A stretch of DNA of 64,000 nt, taken from Streptomyces sp. HUAS ZL42 (GTDB taxonomy: Bacteria > Actinomycetota > Actinomycetes > Streptomycetales > Streptomycetaceae). The position numbers and the translations under genes are program-made. Every line of letters begins with the position of its first letter. Within the stretch, counting starts at the first letter, position 1. This document shows, one piece after another, positions 39,907-50,126 of the stretch. The notes beneath the pieces were generated by a model, which saw nothing but the letters and a program-made list of their open reading frames with translations, was not told the origin of the DNA and ran no database searches. The stretch is taken from the NCBI RefSeq assembly GCF_040782645.1, contig NZ_CP160403.1, positions 1,054,001 through 1,118,000 of the forward strand, written 5' to 3'.

Positions 39907-42183
39907 TCAGGGAGTCAGCCGCCACTGCTTGATGTAGCCGACGTCGAGCGACAGGACGTCCCGCACCCTCAGCCTCCACGTGCCCGCGACGGGCTGTGCG
40001 GAGGCGTCGACCGTGAAGGTCTGGTCGACGTTGTCGGCGGAGCCACCGCTGCGGTTGAGCAGTGAGTGGACGGTGCCGTCGGGGCCGACCAGGTCGACCG
40101 TCAGATCGCCCCGGTACGTGTGGACGATGTTGACGTAGACCTTCGTCGTGGCCGAGGCGTTGCCGGTCCGGCCGGTGATGGTGATGGGCGATTCCACCGC
40201 GGCGCCGGCGTCGGGGATGTCGACCCTCGTGGTGCTGGCGTAGACGTCGCCGACCTGCCAGTCGAAGGTCACCGATGCCGTGGCTTCGGTGCTGTCGGTC
40301 ACGGTGACGGTCACTTCGCCGGTGCCGGCCGTGGTGGGCACGCCGGAGATCAGGCCGGTGTCGCTGAGGGTCAGGCCCTCGGGCAGGCCGGTGGCCCGAT
40401 ACGTCAGGGGCGCGTCCGAGTTGGTGGTGTAGGCGTCGATCTGCAGGGAGACTTCCTGGCCCACGCCGCTGAACTGGTCGTCGACACCGGCGATGTTGAC
40501 GCCCCGGGCTATCCGGTCGCCGACGTTGACGGCGGCCCAGGCTGCCGCGACGGCGAGGTAGGTGTCGCTGTAGGTGCCGAAGAGGTCCGCCGCGGCCCGC
40601 AGGGTCGCGGTCCTGGCGCCGGCGTAGTCGGTCGACGAGGTCATGTACGTCGTCAGCGCCCGGTACCAGATCCGCGCGGCGTTCCCGATGCCGATGCCCG
40701 TCACGGGCACACCGTCGTAGGTGGGGCTGTCGTAGGCGACGCCGTTGACAGTCTTGGCTCCGCTGCCCTCGGAGAGGAGGTAGAAGAAGTGGTTCGCCGG
40801 TCCCGAGGAGTAGTGGACGTCGACGCCGCCCAGGGTGGACGACCAGTAGTCGCGGGAGGAGCCGTCCTTGGAGGGCTTGTCCATGTACCGCAGCGGGGTG
40901 CCGTCGCCGTTGATGTCGATCTTCTCGCCGACGAGGTAGTCGGGGACGTCGGCGGCGAGGCCGGAGTGGAACTCCACCGCCGCGGCGAAGATGTCCGACG
41001 TGGCCTCGTTGAGGCCGCCGGACTCGCCCGAGTAGGTCAGATCGGCGGTGGCGCTGGTGACCCCGTGGCTCATCTCGTGTGCCGCCACGTCCAGCGCCGT
41101 CAGAGGACGGGCGTTGCCCTCGCCGTCGCCGTACGTCATGCAGAAGCAGCTGTCGGACCAGAAGGCGTTGACGTAGCCGTTGCCGTAGTGGGCCCGGCTG
41201 TAGGCGGCCACGCCGTCGTTGCGGATGCCGTTGCGGCCGAAGACGTCCTTGTAGTAGTCCCAGGTCGCGGCGGCGCCGAAGGCCACGTCCACGCCGGCGG
41301 TCTGCCGGTTGCCCTGGGTGCCGTCTCCCCAGACATCGTTGTCGTCCGTGAAGAGCGTGCCCGTGCCGGAGGTGCCCTGGTTCAGGTCGTAGGTCCGGTG
41401 GCCCGCGCGGTCCCCGTCGACGAGTTCGTACGACGCACCGTTCGGCGTGGTGCCGAGCGGAACCGTTCCGCTGTACTGGCCCGTCCCCGTTCCGGTGTGC
41501 ACGTCCTCGTACGAGAGGACGGTCTTGCCGGAGGTCGCGTCGGTGACGACGTGCAGTTCGCTGGGTGTGCCGTCGGGCCGGAATCCGTCGACCACCGTCT
41601 CCCAGGCGAGGGCCGGCCGGGATCCCGCGGCCCAGACGACGAGGCGCGGCGCCCCGTCGACCGCGGTGCGCTCGGCGTCGGCTGTCCGCGCGGTGGCGAG
41701 CGCCTTGCCCGCGGCGTCGGACGCGGCGATCTTGGGCGTGGTCGACGGCACCGTGAGGGTGGCGTCGGTGGCGCGAGACACGGTGGTCCGGCCGTTCCGG
41801 TTGTGCACGACCAGGTCGCCGCCGAGGACCGGCAGCCCGGCGTAGGTGCGTTCGTAGCGGGTGTGCGTGGTCCCGTCGGCGTCCTGGCCGACGTCCTTGA
41901 CCACGAGCTTCTCGCGGGAGCCGAGGTCGAGCCGCTTCGCCGTGGCGGCGCGGCTCGCCCCGGCGGTCTTGAGGAGTTCGGCGCGTTTCACGGACGACAG
42001 GGCAGCCGGGACGGCACCGGGGCGCGGGGTGGCGATGATCTTCGAGGGGCCTGGGTCCGCGGGCCGGGCGGAGGCGGGGCTGTCCTGGATGCCGACGGCG
42101 AGCAGTGTGCTCGCCGTGGTGAGGGCGAGAGCCGCGGCATATCTGCGCCGGTGGGCGGGGCGGTGTGGCCGGAGCAAGGTCAT
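39907..42183 (-). CDS. Secreted M4 (thermolysin-like) metalloprotease with P-domain
   Basis: A 758-residue secreted zinc protease. After a Sec signal (YAAALALTTASTLLAVG) comes an FTP propeptide (to about 215). The M4 catalytic domain has HEMSH at residues 369-373 and the third ligand in GGLNEATSD. An Ig-like putative-Ig domain (APLTYRATGLPEGLTL, about 560-640) and a proprotein-convertase P-domain (ITGRTGNASATTKV to LDVGYIKQWRL) follow. It degrades extracellular protein after autoprocessing. AAGGAG directly abuts ATG 42183 with no spacing, while TTG 42177 is six bases away and may be the true start. The C-terminal modules probably aid folding or substrate binding. Confidence 0.92.
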   Translation of the reverse strand: MTLLRPHRPAHRRRYAAALALTTASTLLAVGIQDSPASARPADPGPSKIIATPRPGAVPAALSSVKRAELLKTAGASRAATAKRLDLGSREKLVVKDVGQDADGTTHTRYERTYAGLPVLGGDLVVHNRNGRTTVSRATDATLTVPSTTPKIAASDAAGKALATARTADAERTAVDGAPRLVVWAAGSRPALAWETVVDGFRPDGTPSELHVVTDATSGKTVLSYEDVHTGTGTGQYSGTVPLGTTPNGASYELVDGDRAGHRTYDLNQGTSGTGTLFTDDNDVWGDGTQGNRQTAGVDVAFGAAATWDYYKDVFGRNGIRNDGVAAYSRAHYGNGYVNAFWSDSCFCMTYGDGEGNARPLTALDVAAHEMSHGVTSATADLTYSGESGGLNEATSDIFAAAVEFHSGLAADVPDYLVGEKIDINGDGTPLRYMDKPSKDGSSRDYWSSTLGGVDVHYSSGPANHFFYLLSEGSGAKTVNGVAYDSPTYDGVPVTGIGIGNAARIWYRALTTYMTSSTDYAGARTATLRAAADLFGTYSDTYLAVAAAWAAVNVGDRIARGVNIAGVDDQFSGVGQEVSLQIDAYTTNSDAPLTYRATGLPEGLTLSDTGLISGVPTTAGTGEVTVTVTDSTEATASVTFDWQVGDVYASTTRVDIPDAGAAVESPITITGRTGNASATTKVYVNIVHTYRGDLTVDLVGPDGTVHSLLNRSGGSADNVDQTFTVDASAQPVAGTWRLRVRDVLSLDVGYIKQWRLTP

Positions 42184-42366
42184 CTCCTTATGCGGAGTGT
42201 GGGGGGTCGCAAGAGTTGTGAACCTTTGGTGAACGTGCGACAGCAGAGTGGCATCATGCGGCGCTGAATGTCATGGATGCGTCAATACATCGGCTTGAAC
42301 TGGCCGTTGCCTGCTGCGCGTTCACCCCACGGGGAGGACTTTTCGGCCGTGCCATGAGCGCCCCTT

Positions 42367-42382
42367 GTTCGTATCTACGAAC
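42367..42382. promoter_or_regulatory. 16-bp palindrome between protease and chitosanase genes
   Basis: GTTCGTA-TC-TACGAAC is a perfect 7+7 inverted repeat in the 316-bp divergent promoter region. It is 184 bp from the protease start and 118 bp from the chitosanase start. It could control either gene. Confidence 0.4.
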
Positions 42383-42418
42383 TTGGCGATGCGCGGGTAT
42401 CCGATCGGCGCGCCTTCT

Positions 42419-42437
42419 GATAGTAAACCTTCCTATC
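42419..42437. promoter_or_regulatory. Imperfect palindrome before the chitosanase gene (CsnR-type candidate)
   Basis: GATAGTAAACCTTCCTATC has GATAG/CTATC arms with further A/T symmetry inside. It lies 63 bp upstream of the chitosanase start. Actinomycete GH46 genes are known to be repressed by the ROK protein CsnR through a palindrome in this position. I have not compared this site with a CsnR consensus. Confidence 0.45.
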
Positions 42438-42499
42438 GGTAATGCTCGGTTAGCCGGCCATGACCAACTGGCCACCCCCCACTACCACTTGGAGTCACC

Positions 42500-43351
42500 G
42501 TGACCCAAGCCTTCGGCAAGCCGGAACACCCCACCACGCACCCGTCACGCCGCACGCTCCTCGCCCTGCTCGGCGCCTCCGCGACCGCCCTCCCGCTGCT
42601 CCGTGCTCCGCAGGCATGGGCAGCCCCGATGTGCTCGTACGCCGTCGGGCTCGACGACCCGGCGAAGAAGGAGATCGCCATGAAGCTGGTCTCGAGCGCG
42701 GAGAACTCCTCGCTCGACTGGAAGGCCCAGTACAAGTACATCGAGGACATCGGCGACGGCCGCGGCTACACCGCCGGGATCATCGGATTCTGCTCCGGCA
42801 CCGGCGACATGCTCGACCTCGTCGAGCTCTACGCCGCCCGCAGGCCCGGCAACGTGCTCGCCCGGTACCTGCCCGCCCTGCGCGAGGTCGACGGCACCGA
42901 CTCGCACGACGGGCTCGACCCGGACTTCCCGGCGGACTGGCGCAAGGCCGCACGTGACGCCGTGTTCCAGCAGGCCCAGAACGACGAGCGGGACCGGGTG
43001 TACTTCGATCCCGCCGTCCGGCAGGGCAAGGACGACCGGCTGGGCGTCCTGGGCCAGTTCGCGTACTACGACGCCATCGTCATGCACGGCGACGGCAGTG
43101 ATCCCACCAGCTTCCGCAACATCCGCAAGCGGGCCCTGCGCAAGGCCAGGCCGCCGGCCCAGGGAGGCGACGAGGTGAAGTACCTCGACGCCTTCCTCGA
43201 CGCACGGGTGTGGGCGATGAAACAGGAGGAGGCCCACAGCGACACCAGCCGCGTCGACACCGCCCAGCGCGTCTTCCTGCGCAACCACAACCTGCAGCTC
43301 GACCCGCCGCTGAACTGGAAGGTCTACGGGGACAGCTACCACATCGGCTAG
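42500..43351 (+). CDS. csnA: GH46 chitosanase, exported
   Basis: A 283-residue endo-chitosanase of family GH46, which hydrolyses beta-1,4-linked glucosamine polymers outside the cell. The signal (SRRTLLALLGASATALPLL ... AWA) has twin arginines, as in characterised Streptomyces chitosanases. The catalytic Glu is in SSAENSSLDW and the second acid, Asp, is in YIEDIGDGRGYTAG. FCSGTGDMLDLVELY and the C-terminal DTAQRVFLR also match the family. GTG 42500 follows GGAG with five bases between. A candidate CsnR-type operator is upstream. The gene is divergent from the M4 protease, and both act on extracellular polymers. Confidence 0.92.
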   Translation: MTQAFGKPEHPTTHPSRRTLLALLGASATALPLLRAPQAWAAPMCSYAVGLDDPAKKEIAMKLVSSAENSSLDWKAQYKYIEDIGDGRGYTAGIIGFCSGTGDMLDLVELYAARRPGNVLARYLPALREVDGTDSHDGLDPDFPADWRKAARDAVFQQAQNDERDRVYFDPAVRQGKDDRLGVLGQFAYYDAIVMHGDGSDPTSFRNIRKRALRKARPPAQGGDEVKYLDAFLDARVWAMKQEEAHSDTSRVDTAQRVFLRNHNLQLDPPLNWKVYGDSYHIG

Positions 43352-43460
43352 CGCCTGCCCGGCGGATCAAGTCGCAGGAAGGCAGCGGCCATCCAATCAG
43401 CGCAGGTGAGCGGGGCTTGGTGCGTGCGTTGCAGGGCAGAGGAGGGAGTCGACGCGATGG

Positions 43461-43496
43461 TGTCCCCCCGCTCGAGCGAAGCCGAGAGTGGGGGAG
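43461..43496. repeat. Small hairpin repeat of a type seen across Streptomyces
   Basis: The segment GTCCCCCCGCTCGAGCGAAG followed by CCGAGAGTGGGGGAG folds into an imperfect hairpin with C5/G5 ends. I recognise this CCCCCGCTCGAGCGAAGCC-type sequence as a dispersed intergenic element in Streptomyces chromosomes, but its function is not known to me. Confidence 0.5.
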
Positions 43497-43564
43497 CGCG
43501 TGCCACGCCCCCGTCCGCGGCATGATCCGCCGGCCGGACAGGCACTGGCGGGCCCGGGTCCGGC

Positions 43565-43597
43565 CGGCGGACGGGCGGCGGACGGGCGGCGGACGGG
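43565..43597. repeat. Three tandem copies of an 11-bp unit
   Basis: CGGCGGACGGG occurs three times in perfect tandem (43565, 43576, 43587), followed by a three-base partial copy, 34 bp upstream of the AraC gene. Copy number may vary and alter promoter spacing. The rest of 43352-43630 contains no gene. Confidence 0.7.
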
Positions 43598-43630
43598 CGG
43601 CTCGTCACCGCGCTGTGGGATGGTGGTGAC

Positions 43631-44050
43631 GTGACGCTGGAGGACCTCGTCCGGCTGCGCCGGGCCCGTGACCTGATGGACCGCGACTACGCCAAGCCGC
43701 TCGACGTGCCGGCGCTGGCGCGCGTCGCCCTCATGTCGCCGGGCCATTTCTCCCGCAGCTTCCGCGCCGCCTTCGGAGAGACACCGTACAGCTACCTGAT
43801 GACGCGCCGGATCGAGCGGGCCAAGGCGCTGCTGCGACGGGGAGACCTGACCGTGACGGAGGTCTGCTTCGCGGTCGGCTGTACCTCGCTGGGGTCGTTC
43901 AGCTCGAGGTTCACCGAACTGGTCGGCGAGAGCCCCAGCTCATACCGGGCCCGCCGCCATGACGACGGCGCCGCCGTCCCCGCCTGCCTTGCCAAGATCT
44001 ACACGCGACCGGTCAGAAACGGAGAAGCAAAGCCGGCCCCCCGGCCTTAG
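43631..44050 (+). CDS. AraC-family regulator, stand-alone DNA-binding domain
   Basis: A 139-residue protein consisting almost only of an AraC/XylS DNA-binding domain. The first HTH is LDVPALARVALMSPGHFSRSFRAAFG and the second is LTVTEVCFAVGCTSLGSFSSRFTELVGESPSSYR. No effector domain precedes it, so it resembles SoxS/MarA-size members controlled by abundance or partner. It is the first gene of an AraC-VOC-UvrA-like unit, the next start being 11 bp downstream, and probably activates that unit. Confidence 0.88.
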   Translation: MTLEDLVRLRRARDLMDRDYAKPLDVPALARVALMSPGHFSRSFRAAFGETPYSYLMTRRIERAKALLRRGDLTVTEVCFAVGCTSLGSFSSRFTELVGESPSSYRARRHDDGAAVPACLAKIYTRPVRNGEAKPAPRP

Positions 44051-44060
44051 CGTGAAACGC

Positions 44061-44477
44061 ATGGACATCAAGATTTCAACGTGCTTCATCGCCGTCGACG
44101 ACCACGACAAGGCGCTCGCTTTCTACCGGGACGTGCTCGGCCTGGAGGTCCGCAACGACGTCGGGTTCGAGGGGATGCGCTGGGTGACCGTCGGACCGCA
44201 GTCGCAGCCCGATGTGAACATCGTCCTCGAACCGCCCCTCGCCGACCCGAACGCCTCGGCGGCCGACAAGCAGGCCATGGCGGAACTGCTGGCGAAGGGC
44301 CTGCTGCGTGGTGTCATCTTCCAGACCGACGACTGCGACGCCACCTTCGAGCGCATCCGCGCCGCGGGGGGCGAGGTGCTGCAGGAGCCGATCGACCAGC
44401 CGTACGGCGTCCGCGACTGCGCGTTTCGCGATCCGGCCGGCAACCTGCTGCGCTTCAACCAGCCGCGCAAGCAGTGA
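44061..44477 (+). CDS. VOC (glyoxalase/bleomycin-resistance) family protein
   Basis: A 138-residue vicinal-oxygen-chelate protein made of two beta-alpha-beta-beta-beta units. [25 protein letters not shown] is the first and [22 protein letters not shown] with [12 protein letters not shown] the second. It may bind a metal and a drug, or isomerise a small molecule. A GTG three codons earlier (44052) could also start it. Linked to an AraC gene and a UvrA-like protein, it looks like part of a toxic-compound response. Confidence 0.85.
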   Translation: MDIKISTCFIAVDDHDKALAFYRDVLGLEVRNDVGFEGMRWVTVGPQSQPDVNIVLEPPLADPNASAADKQAMAELLAKGLLRGVIFQTDDCDATFERIRAAGGEVLQEPIDQPYGVRDCAFRDPAGNLLRFNQPRKQ

Positions 44478-44575
44478 ACCCGGCGCCCGTGAACCGGGCG
44501 CTCCCTGCCGGCGCGACCGCGCCGCCGCTCACCGTCGCAAGACGCCCCCACACAACGGATGGAGACAGGACGAGC

Positions 44576-46957
<2,382 letters not shown>

Positions 46958-47036
46958 CCGATCCCCTCGCCGCCACCATTCCTCTGATTTAGCAGTTCAT
47001 CATTCCCCTCCCGCTCCACCGATACAGAGTTACCCC

Positions 47037-47195
47037 ATGACAAAGAACGACCTCCCATTTCGCGTAGCTCTCGAGGCCGCTGCATCTGGCCGCCGTTTCC
47101 GCGGCCGAGGAAGCCAAGGTCGAACCCGAGTTGCTCGAGCTCGTCAGAATTCGCGCGTCGCAGATCAACGGGTGTGCGTTCTGCCTAACAGCCCC
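47037..47195 (+). pseudogene. Remnant of an AhpD/carboxymuconolactone decarboxylase-type gene
   Basis: One frame reads LHLAAVSAAEEAKVEPELLE and LVRIRASQINGCAFCL, the diagnostic N-terminal part of CMD/AhpD family proteins with the CxxC redox motif. The ATG at 47037 is in a different frame, so there is a frameshift near 47080. After CAFCLTAPGH the similarity stops, leaving a third of the normal length of about 150 residues. The rest of the gene is gone. It lies between the UvrA-like gene and the DUF5682 operon. Confidence 0.7.
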
Positions 47196-47292
47196 TGGTC
47201 ACTCCGTCCACCCACGATCTGCCGACGCTGGGGCGACCTGCGGGAACGGCAACGGCACGGCAGCACCCACGGGCGGTCGGCCGTGTGCGGAA

Positions 47293-47320
47293 GGCCCCAC
47301 CAGACAGCGCTGATGGGGCC
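47293..47320. terminator. Stem-loop at the end of the DUF5682 operon
   Basis: GGCCCCA pairs with TGGGGCC, extended by CAG/CTG after one mismatch, 17 bases beyond the DUF5682 stop. Confidence 0.6.
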
Positions 47321-47336
47321 GTGACGTCCGTCGGCC

Positions 47337-50126
47337 TCACGGGGTGGACAGCAGCTCCGCCAAGGCCACGGCCGTTTCGGGATGGCGGCCGAGCAGTGCC
47401 ACGCCCCGCGCAGCCCGGTCCGGCGCTTCCCACGCGTCCTCGCAGCCCAGCAGCCCTGCCACCGCGTCGCAGGTCGCGGGGTGGGCCGTAAGAAGCGCAA
47501 CGCCGCGGGAGCCGTCCGCACGGGGTGCCGGACACGCGCCTGCAAGCTCCGGCCGGTGCCGCCACGGCGGCACCCACTCGTCCAGTGCCGCAAGCCGGCC
47601 GGGGAAGACCCGGCCCGCCTCGCGTATCAGCAGCGGAGCCAGCTCCGCGCCACCGGATCGCAGGCTGGTGATCAGGGTCGGCAGCCAGGGCAGCAGTACC
47701 GGGTCCGGGAGTCGTGCGAACGCGTTCGACACGGCTTCGACGACGAAGTCGGCCAGTCCCGGGACCGGCTCCAGCGCGTGCACGAAACCGCTCAGGTAGC
47801 GCGGGTAGGCGGGCAGCACCAGCGGGTTGCCGAGCAGGTCGTCGCACCGGGTGCGCAGGTCCGCGCGGGAGAGGTGACCCAGTTGTGCCTGGGCCGCCCA
47901 CAGCAGCGCCGCCTTCGCCGGCTCCTCCGGGTGCGACTGCCCGACCGCCAGCTCCAGTTGGGTCCGGTCGCAGCCCAGAGACAGCGCCAGGCTCTCCATG
48001 CTGAACAGGAAGCCCAGCATCGCGGCGACCTGGCGGACGGTCGCGTCGTCGTCGGTGAACGCCGTGGGCAGCAGGGTGCAGTAGTGCGCGTACCCGGTCT
48101 TCACGAAGGACTCGATCCAGGGCGGCAGCACCGGCTCGCTCGTGCGGTAGTACGCCAGCAGCCTGCGCACCCGGCGCAGTACGTCCGGTGCGCCGTCGAC
48201 GCTACGTTCGGCCGACAGCACCTCCAGGGCACGTGTGCCCAGCTCGTCCGCCAGGCGGCGGCTGCCCAGATAGAGCGTGGCGTCCTCCACGGCCTCCAGG
48301 ACGGTCGCAGCGGTGGCCTGGGCGCCGTAGGCCTTGCGCCGCAGCCGCTGCTCCAGGACCTGCTCGATGCTGACGCCCTCGTAGCCGAGCTCGATCAGCG
48401 ACCGCTGATGGGTGCCCAGTGCCAGGTCCCACGACTCCTGGATCGACCGTTCGCCGAGCCGCCGCTCGCCCATGATCGGCCGGGCGGCGCCCTGCGGCAT
48501 CAGATACCGCAGCATCCACAGCACGTCGGAACACCGCTCCAGCTCCGGCCGGGCGGCGATGTCCAGCAACGCCCGCTGCACGCCCCGCTGTTGGAGCCTC
48601 AGATTCAGCGGCGCGAGCCGGTCGTGCACATCACGGGCCAGCGGCGGCAACGCGTCGTAGCCGACCTGGCCGATCCGGTCGCCGCCCATCATGATCTCGA
48701 CGAGGCGGCGCACATCGCGCCGGCCCGGTACGGCGTCCTTCTCGATGCAGGTGACGGCCGCGTCCTGGAAGTCGTACGGCGTGGGCTTGGCCCGGTCCCG
48801 CATCCCGGCCAGCAGGATCGACGTCTCGAACACCGCGATGGCGTCGGCGGTGGAGGCGAGGTAGCCGTTGCGGCGCGCCGCGCGGACGATCTCCACGGAC
48901 CAGCCGAGCAGTTCGTCCTCGTCGAGGCGGTCGAGGACGGGCGGTCGCCGGAGGAAGCCGGAGAGCTTGTCCGAGGGCAGCGTCTCAGCCGCCTCGGGGG
49001 CAGCGGTCCTTGTCGGCTTCGTCGTCTTCTTCGTGCCCGCCTGGCCCTCCAGCCGGAACGGCCGTACGCCCGTACGCCTGACGTTCTTCGCCCACACCGT
49101 GGCGGCGATCGACACCGAGCCGGCGGCGAGACCGAACTGCGCCTCGATCGCCGCGTGACTGGACGGGATCAGGCCGTACTGCCACTTGGTGGCGCTGCGC
49201 GGGCCGATCTCGAAGGTGTCGCTGCCGTGGACGCCGAACTCCGCGACGCGGCTGGCCGCGTGGAACGCGCCGCAGACGTAGAGGCAGTCCGCCGGGTCGG
49301 TGCCGCTCGCGGCGAGGTGTTCGCGCATCCTGGTCCACATGTAGCGCTCGCGGTCCGCGTCGACGCGAACCCGGTGGGGGTCGCCGGGGGCGAGGCGCCG
49401 GAAGAGGCTGCCGATCAGGAGCATGACCTGGCGGTAGGTGTCGTGGTCGCTGTCCCCGAGCGGCAGTTCGACGTACTGGTGCCACCACTCCGACCAGTGC
49501 CGTACCCGGCCGTGGCGCAGCAGGTGCTCCTCCAGTTCGGCGAAGCGCGGGCGCAGGTCGCCGATCTCCACGCCGACCGCGTCGCCGTGCAGCGCGGCAT
49601 CCTCCTCGGTGGACGGCGCGTCCGGGTCGGCCGGGTCGGCGGCTGCCTCGCTGCGGGCGTCCCACTGGAACACGTGGTCCGAGGAGCGGTCGACGAGGAC
49701 CAGTTCCACGCCCGGGGTGTCCAGGGCGTAGGCGATCGCCTGGTACTCGGCCGACGCCTCGGTGATCGGCGCGACGACCGACAGCGGCGCCCACTCGGCC
49801 GGAAAGCCGTCGACCTCGGTGGCGAAGGCCTGCACCGCCACCGGGAGCCGGCAGTTGCGCAGTTCCGTCAGCAGCGGCGCCATGTCCTCGCACAGCTCCA
49901 GGTACACGACCTTGGGCTGCTTCTCCCGCAGGCGGCGCGCCATGGCGGTCGCCGAGGCCGGAGAGTGGTGGCAGACGGGGAAGATCTCCAGTGGCTCCCG
50001 CACGGCGCGGTCGACGTCGTCGACGATGCCGAGCAGGATGCCCTCCAGGGCGCCGGGCCCGGCGGCGAAGATCGCGGCCGCTTCCTGGAGTTGGCCGCGG
50101 AGCGCGGTGAACGTGCCCTCGTTCAT
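47337..50126 (-). CDS. DUF5682 family protein (TraB/EreA-like fold candidate)
   Basis: A 929-residue cytoplasmic protein, last gene of a four-gene operon. I recognise it as DUF5682, whose function is unknown. Residues 48-85 (FPVCHHSPASATAMARRL ... PKVVYLELCED) and 250-300 (DCLYVCGAFHAASRV) resemble the first strand, the ELC motif and the G-x-H motif of TraB/PrgY and EreA-ChaN proteins. His53/His54, Glu77 and the later His may form a metal or catalytic site. The C-terminal 550 residues are helical, without a named domain. It overlaps the MoxR gene by four bases. It is probably the effector or adaptor of the MoxR-vWA pair. Confidence 0.8.
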   Translation of the reverse strand: MNEGTFTALRGQLQEAAAIFAAGPGALEGILLGIVDDVDRAVREPLEIFPVCHHSPASATAMARRLREKQPKVVYLELCEDMAPLLTELRNCRLPVAVQAFATEVDGFPAEWAPLSVVAPITEASAEYQAIAYALDTPGVELVLVDRSSDHVFQWDARSEAAADPADPDAPSTEEDAALHGDAVGVEIGDLRPRFAELEEHLLRHGRVRHWSEWWHQYVELPLGDSDHDTYRQVMLLIGSLFRRLAPGDPHRVRVDADRERYMWTRMREHLAASGTDPADCLYVCGAFHAASRVAEFGVHGSDTFEIGPRSATKWQYGLIPSSHAAIEAQFGLAAGSVSIAATVWAKNVRRTGVRPFRLEGQAGTKKTTKPTRTAAPEAAETLPSDKLSGFLRRPPVLDRLDEDELLGWSVEIVRAARRNGYLASTADAIAVFETSILLAGMRDRAKPTPYDFQDAAVTCIEKDAVPGRRDVRRLVEIMMGGDRIGQVGYDALPPLARDVHDRLAPLNLRLQQRGVQRALLDIAARPELERCSDVLWMLRYLMPQGAARPIMGERRLGERSIQESWDLALGTHQRSLIELGYEGVSIEQVLEQRLRRKAYGAQATAATVLEAVEDATLYLGSRRLADELGTRALEVLSAERSVDGAPDVLRRVRRLLAYYRTSEPVLPPWIESFVKTGYAHYCTLLPTAFTDDDATVRQVAAMLGFLFSMESLALSLGCDRTQLELAVGQSHPEEPAKAALLWAAQAQLGHLSRADLRTRCDDLLGNPLVLPAYPRYLSGFVHALEPVPGLADFVVEAVSNAFARLPDPVLLPWLPTLITSLRSGGAELAPLLIREAGRVFPGRLAALDEWVPPWRHRPELAGACPAPRADGSRGVALLTAHPATCDAVAGLLGCEDAWEAPDRAARGVALLGRHPETAVALAELLSTP

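Noticed and set aside
42367..42382. LexA/SOS box
   Set aside because: The actinobacterial box has GAAC-N4-GTTC. Here the order is GTTC-N8-GAAC, the reverse arrangement.
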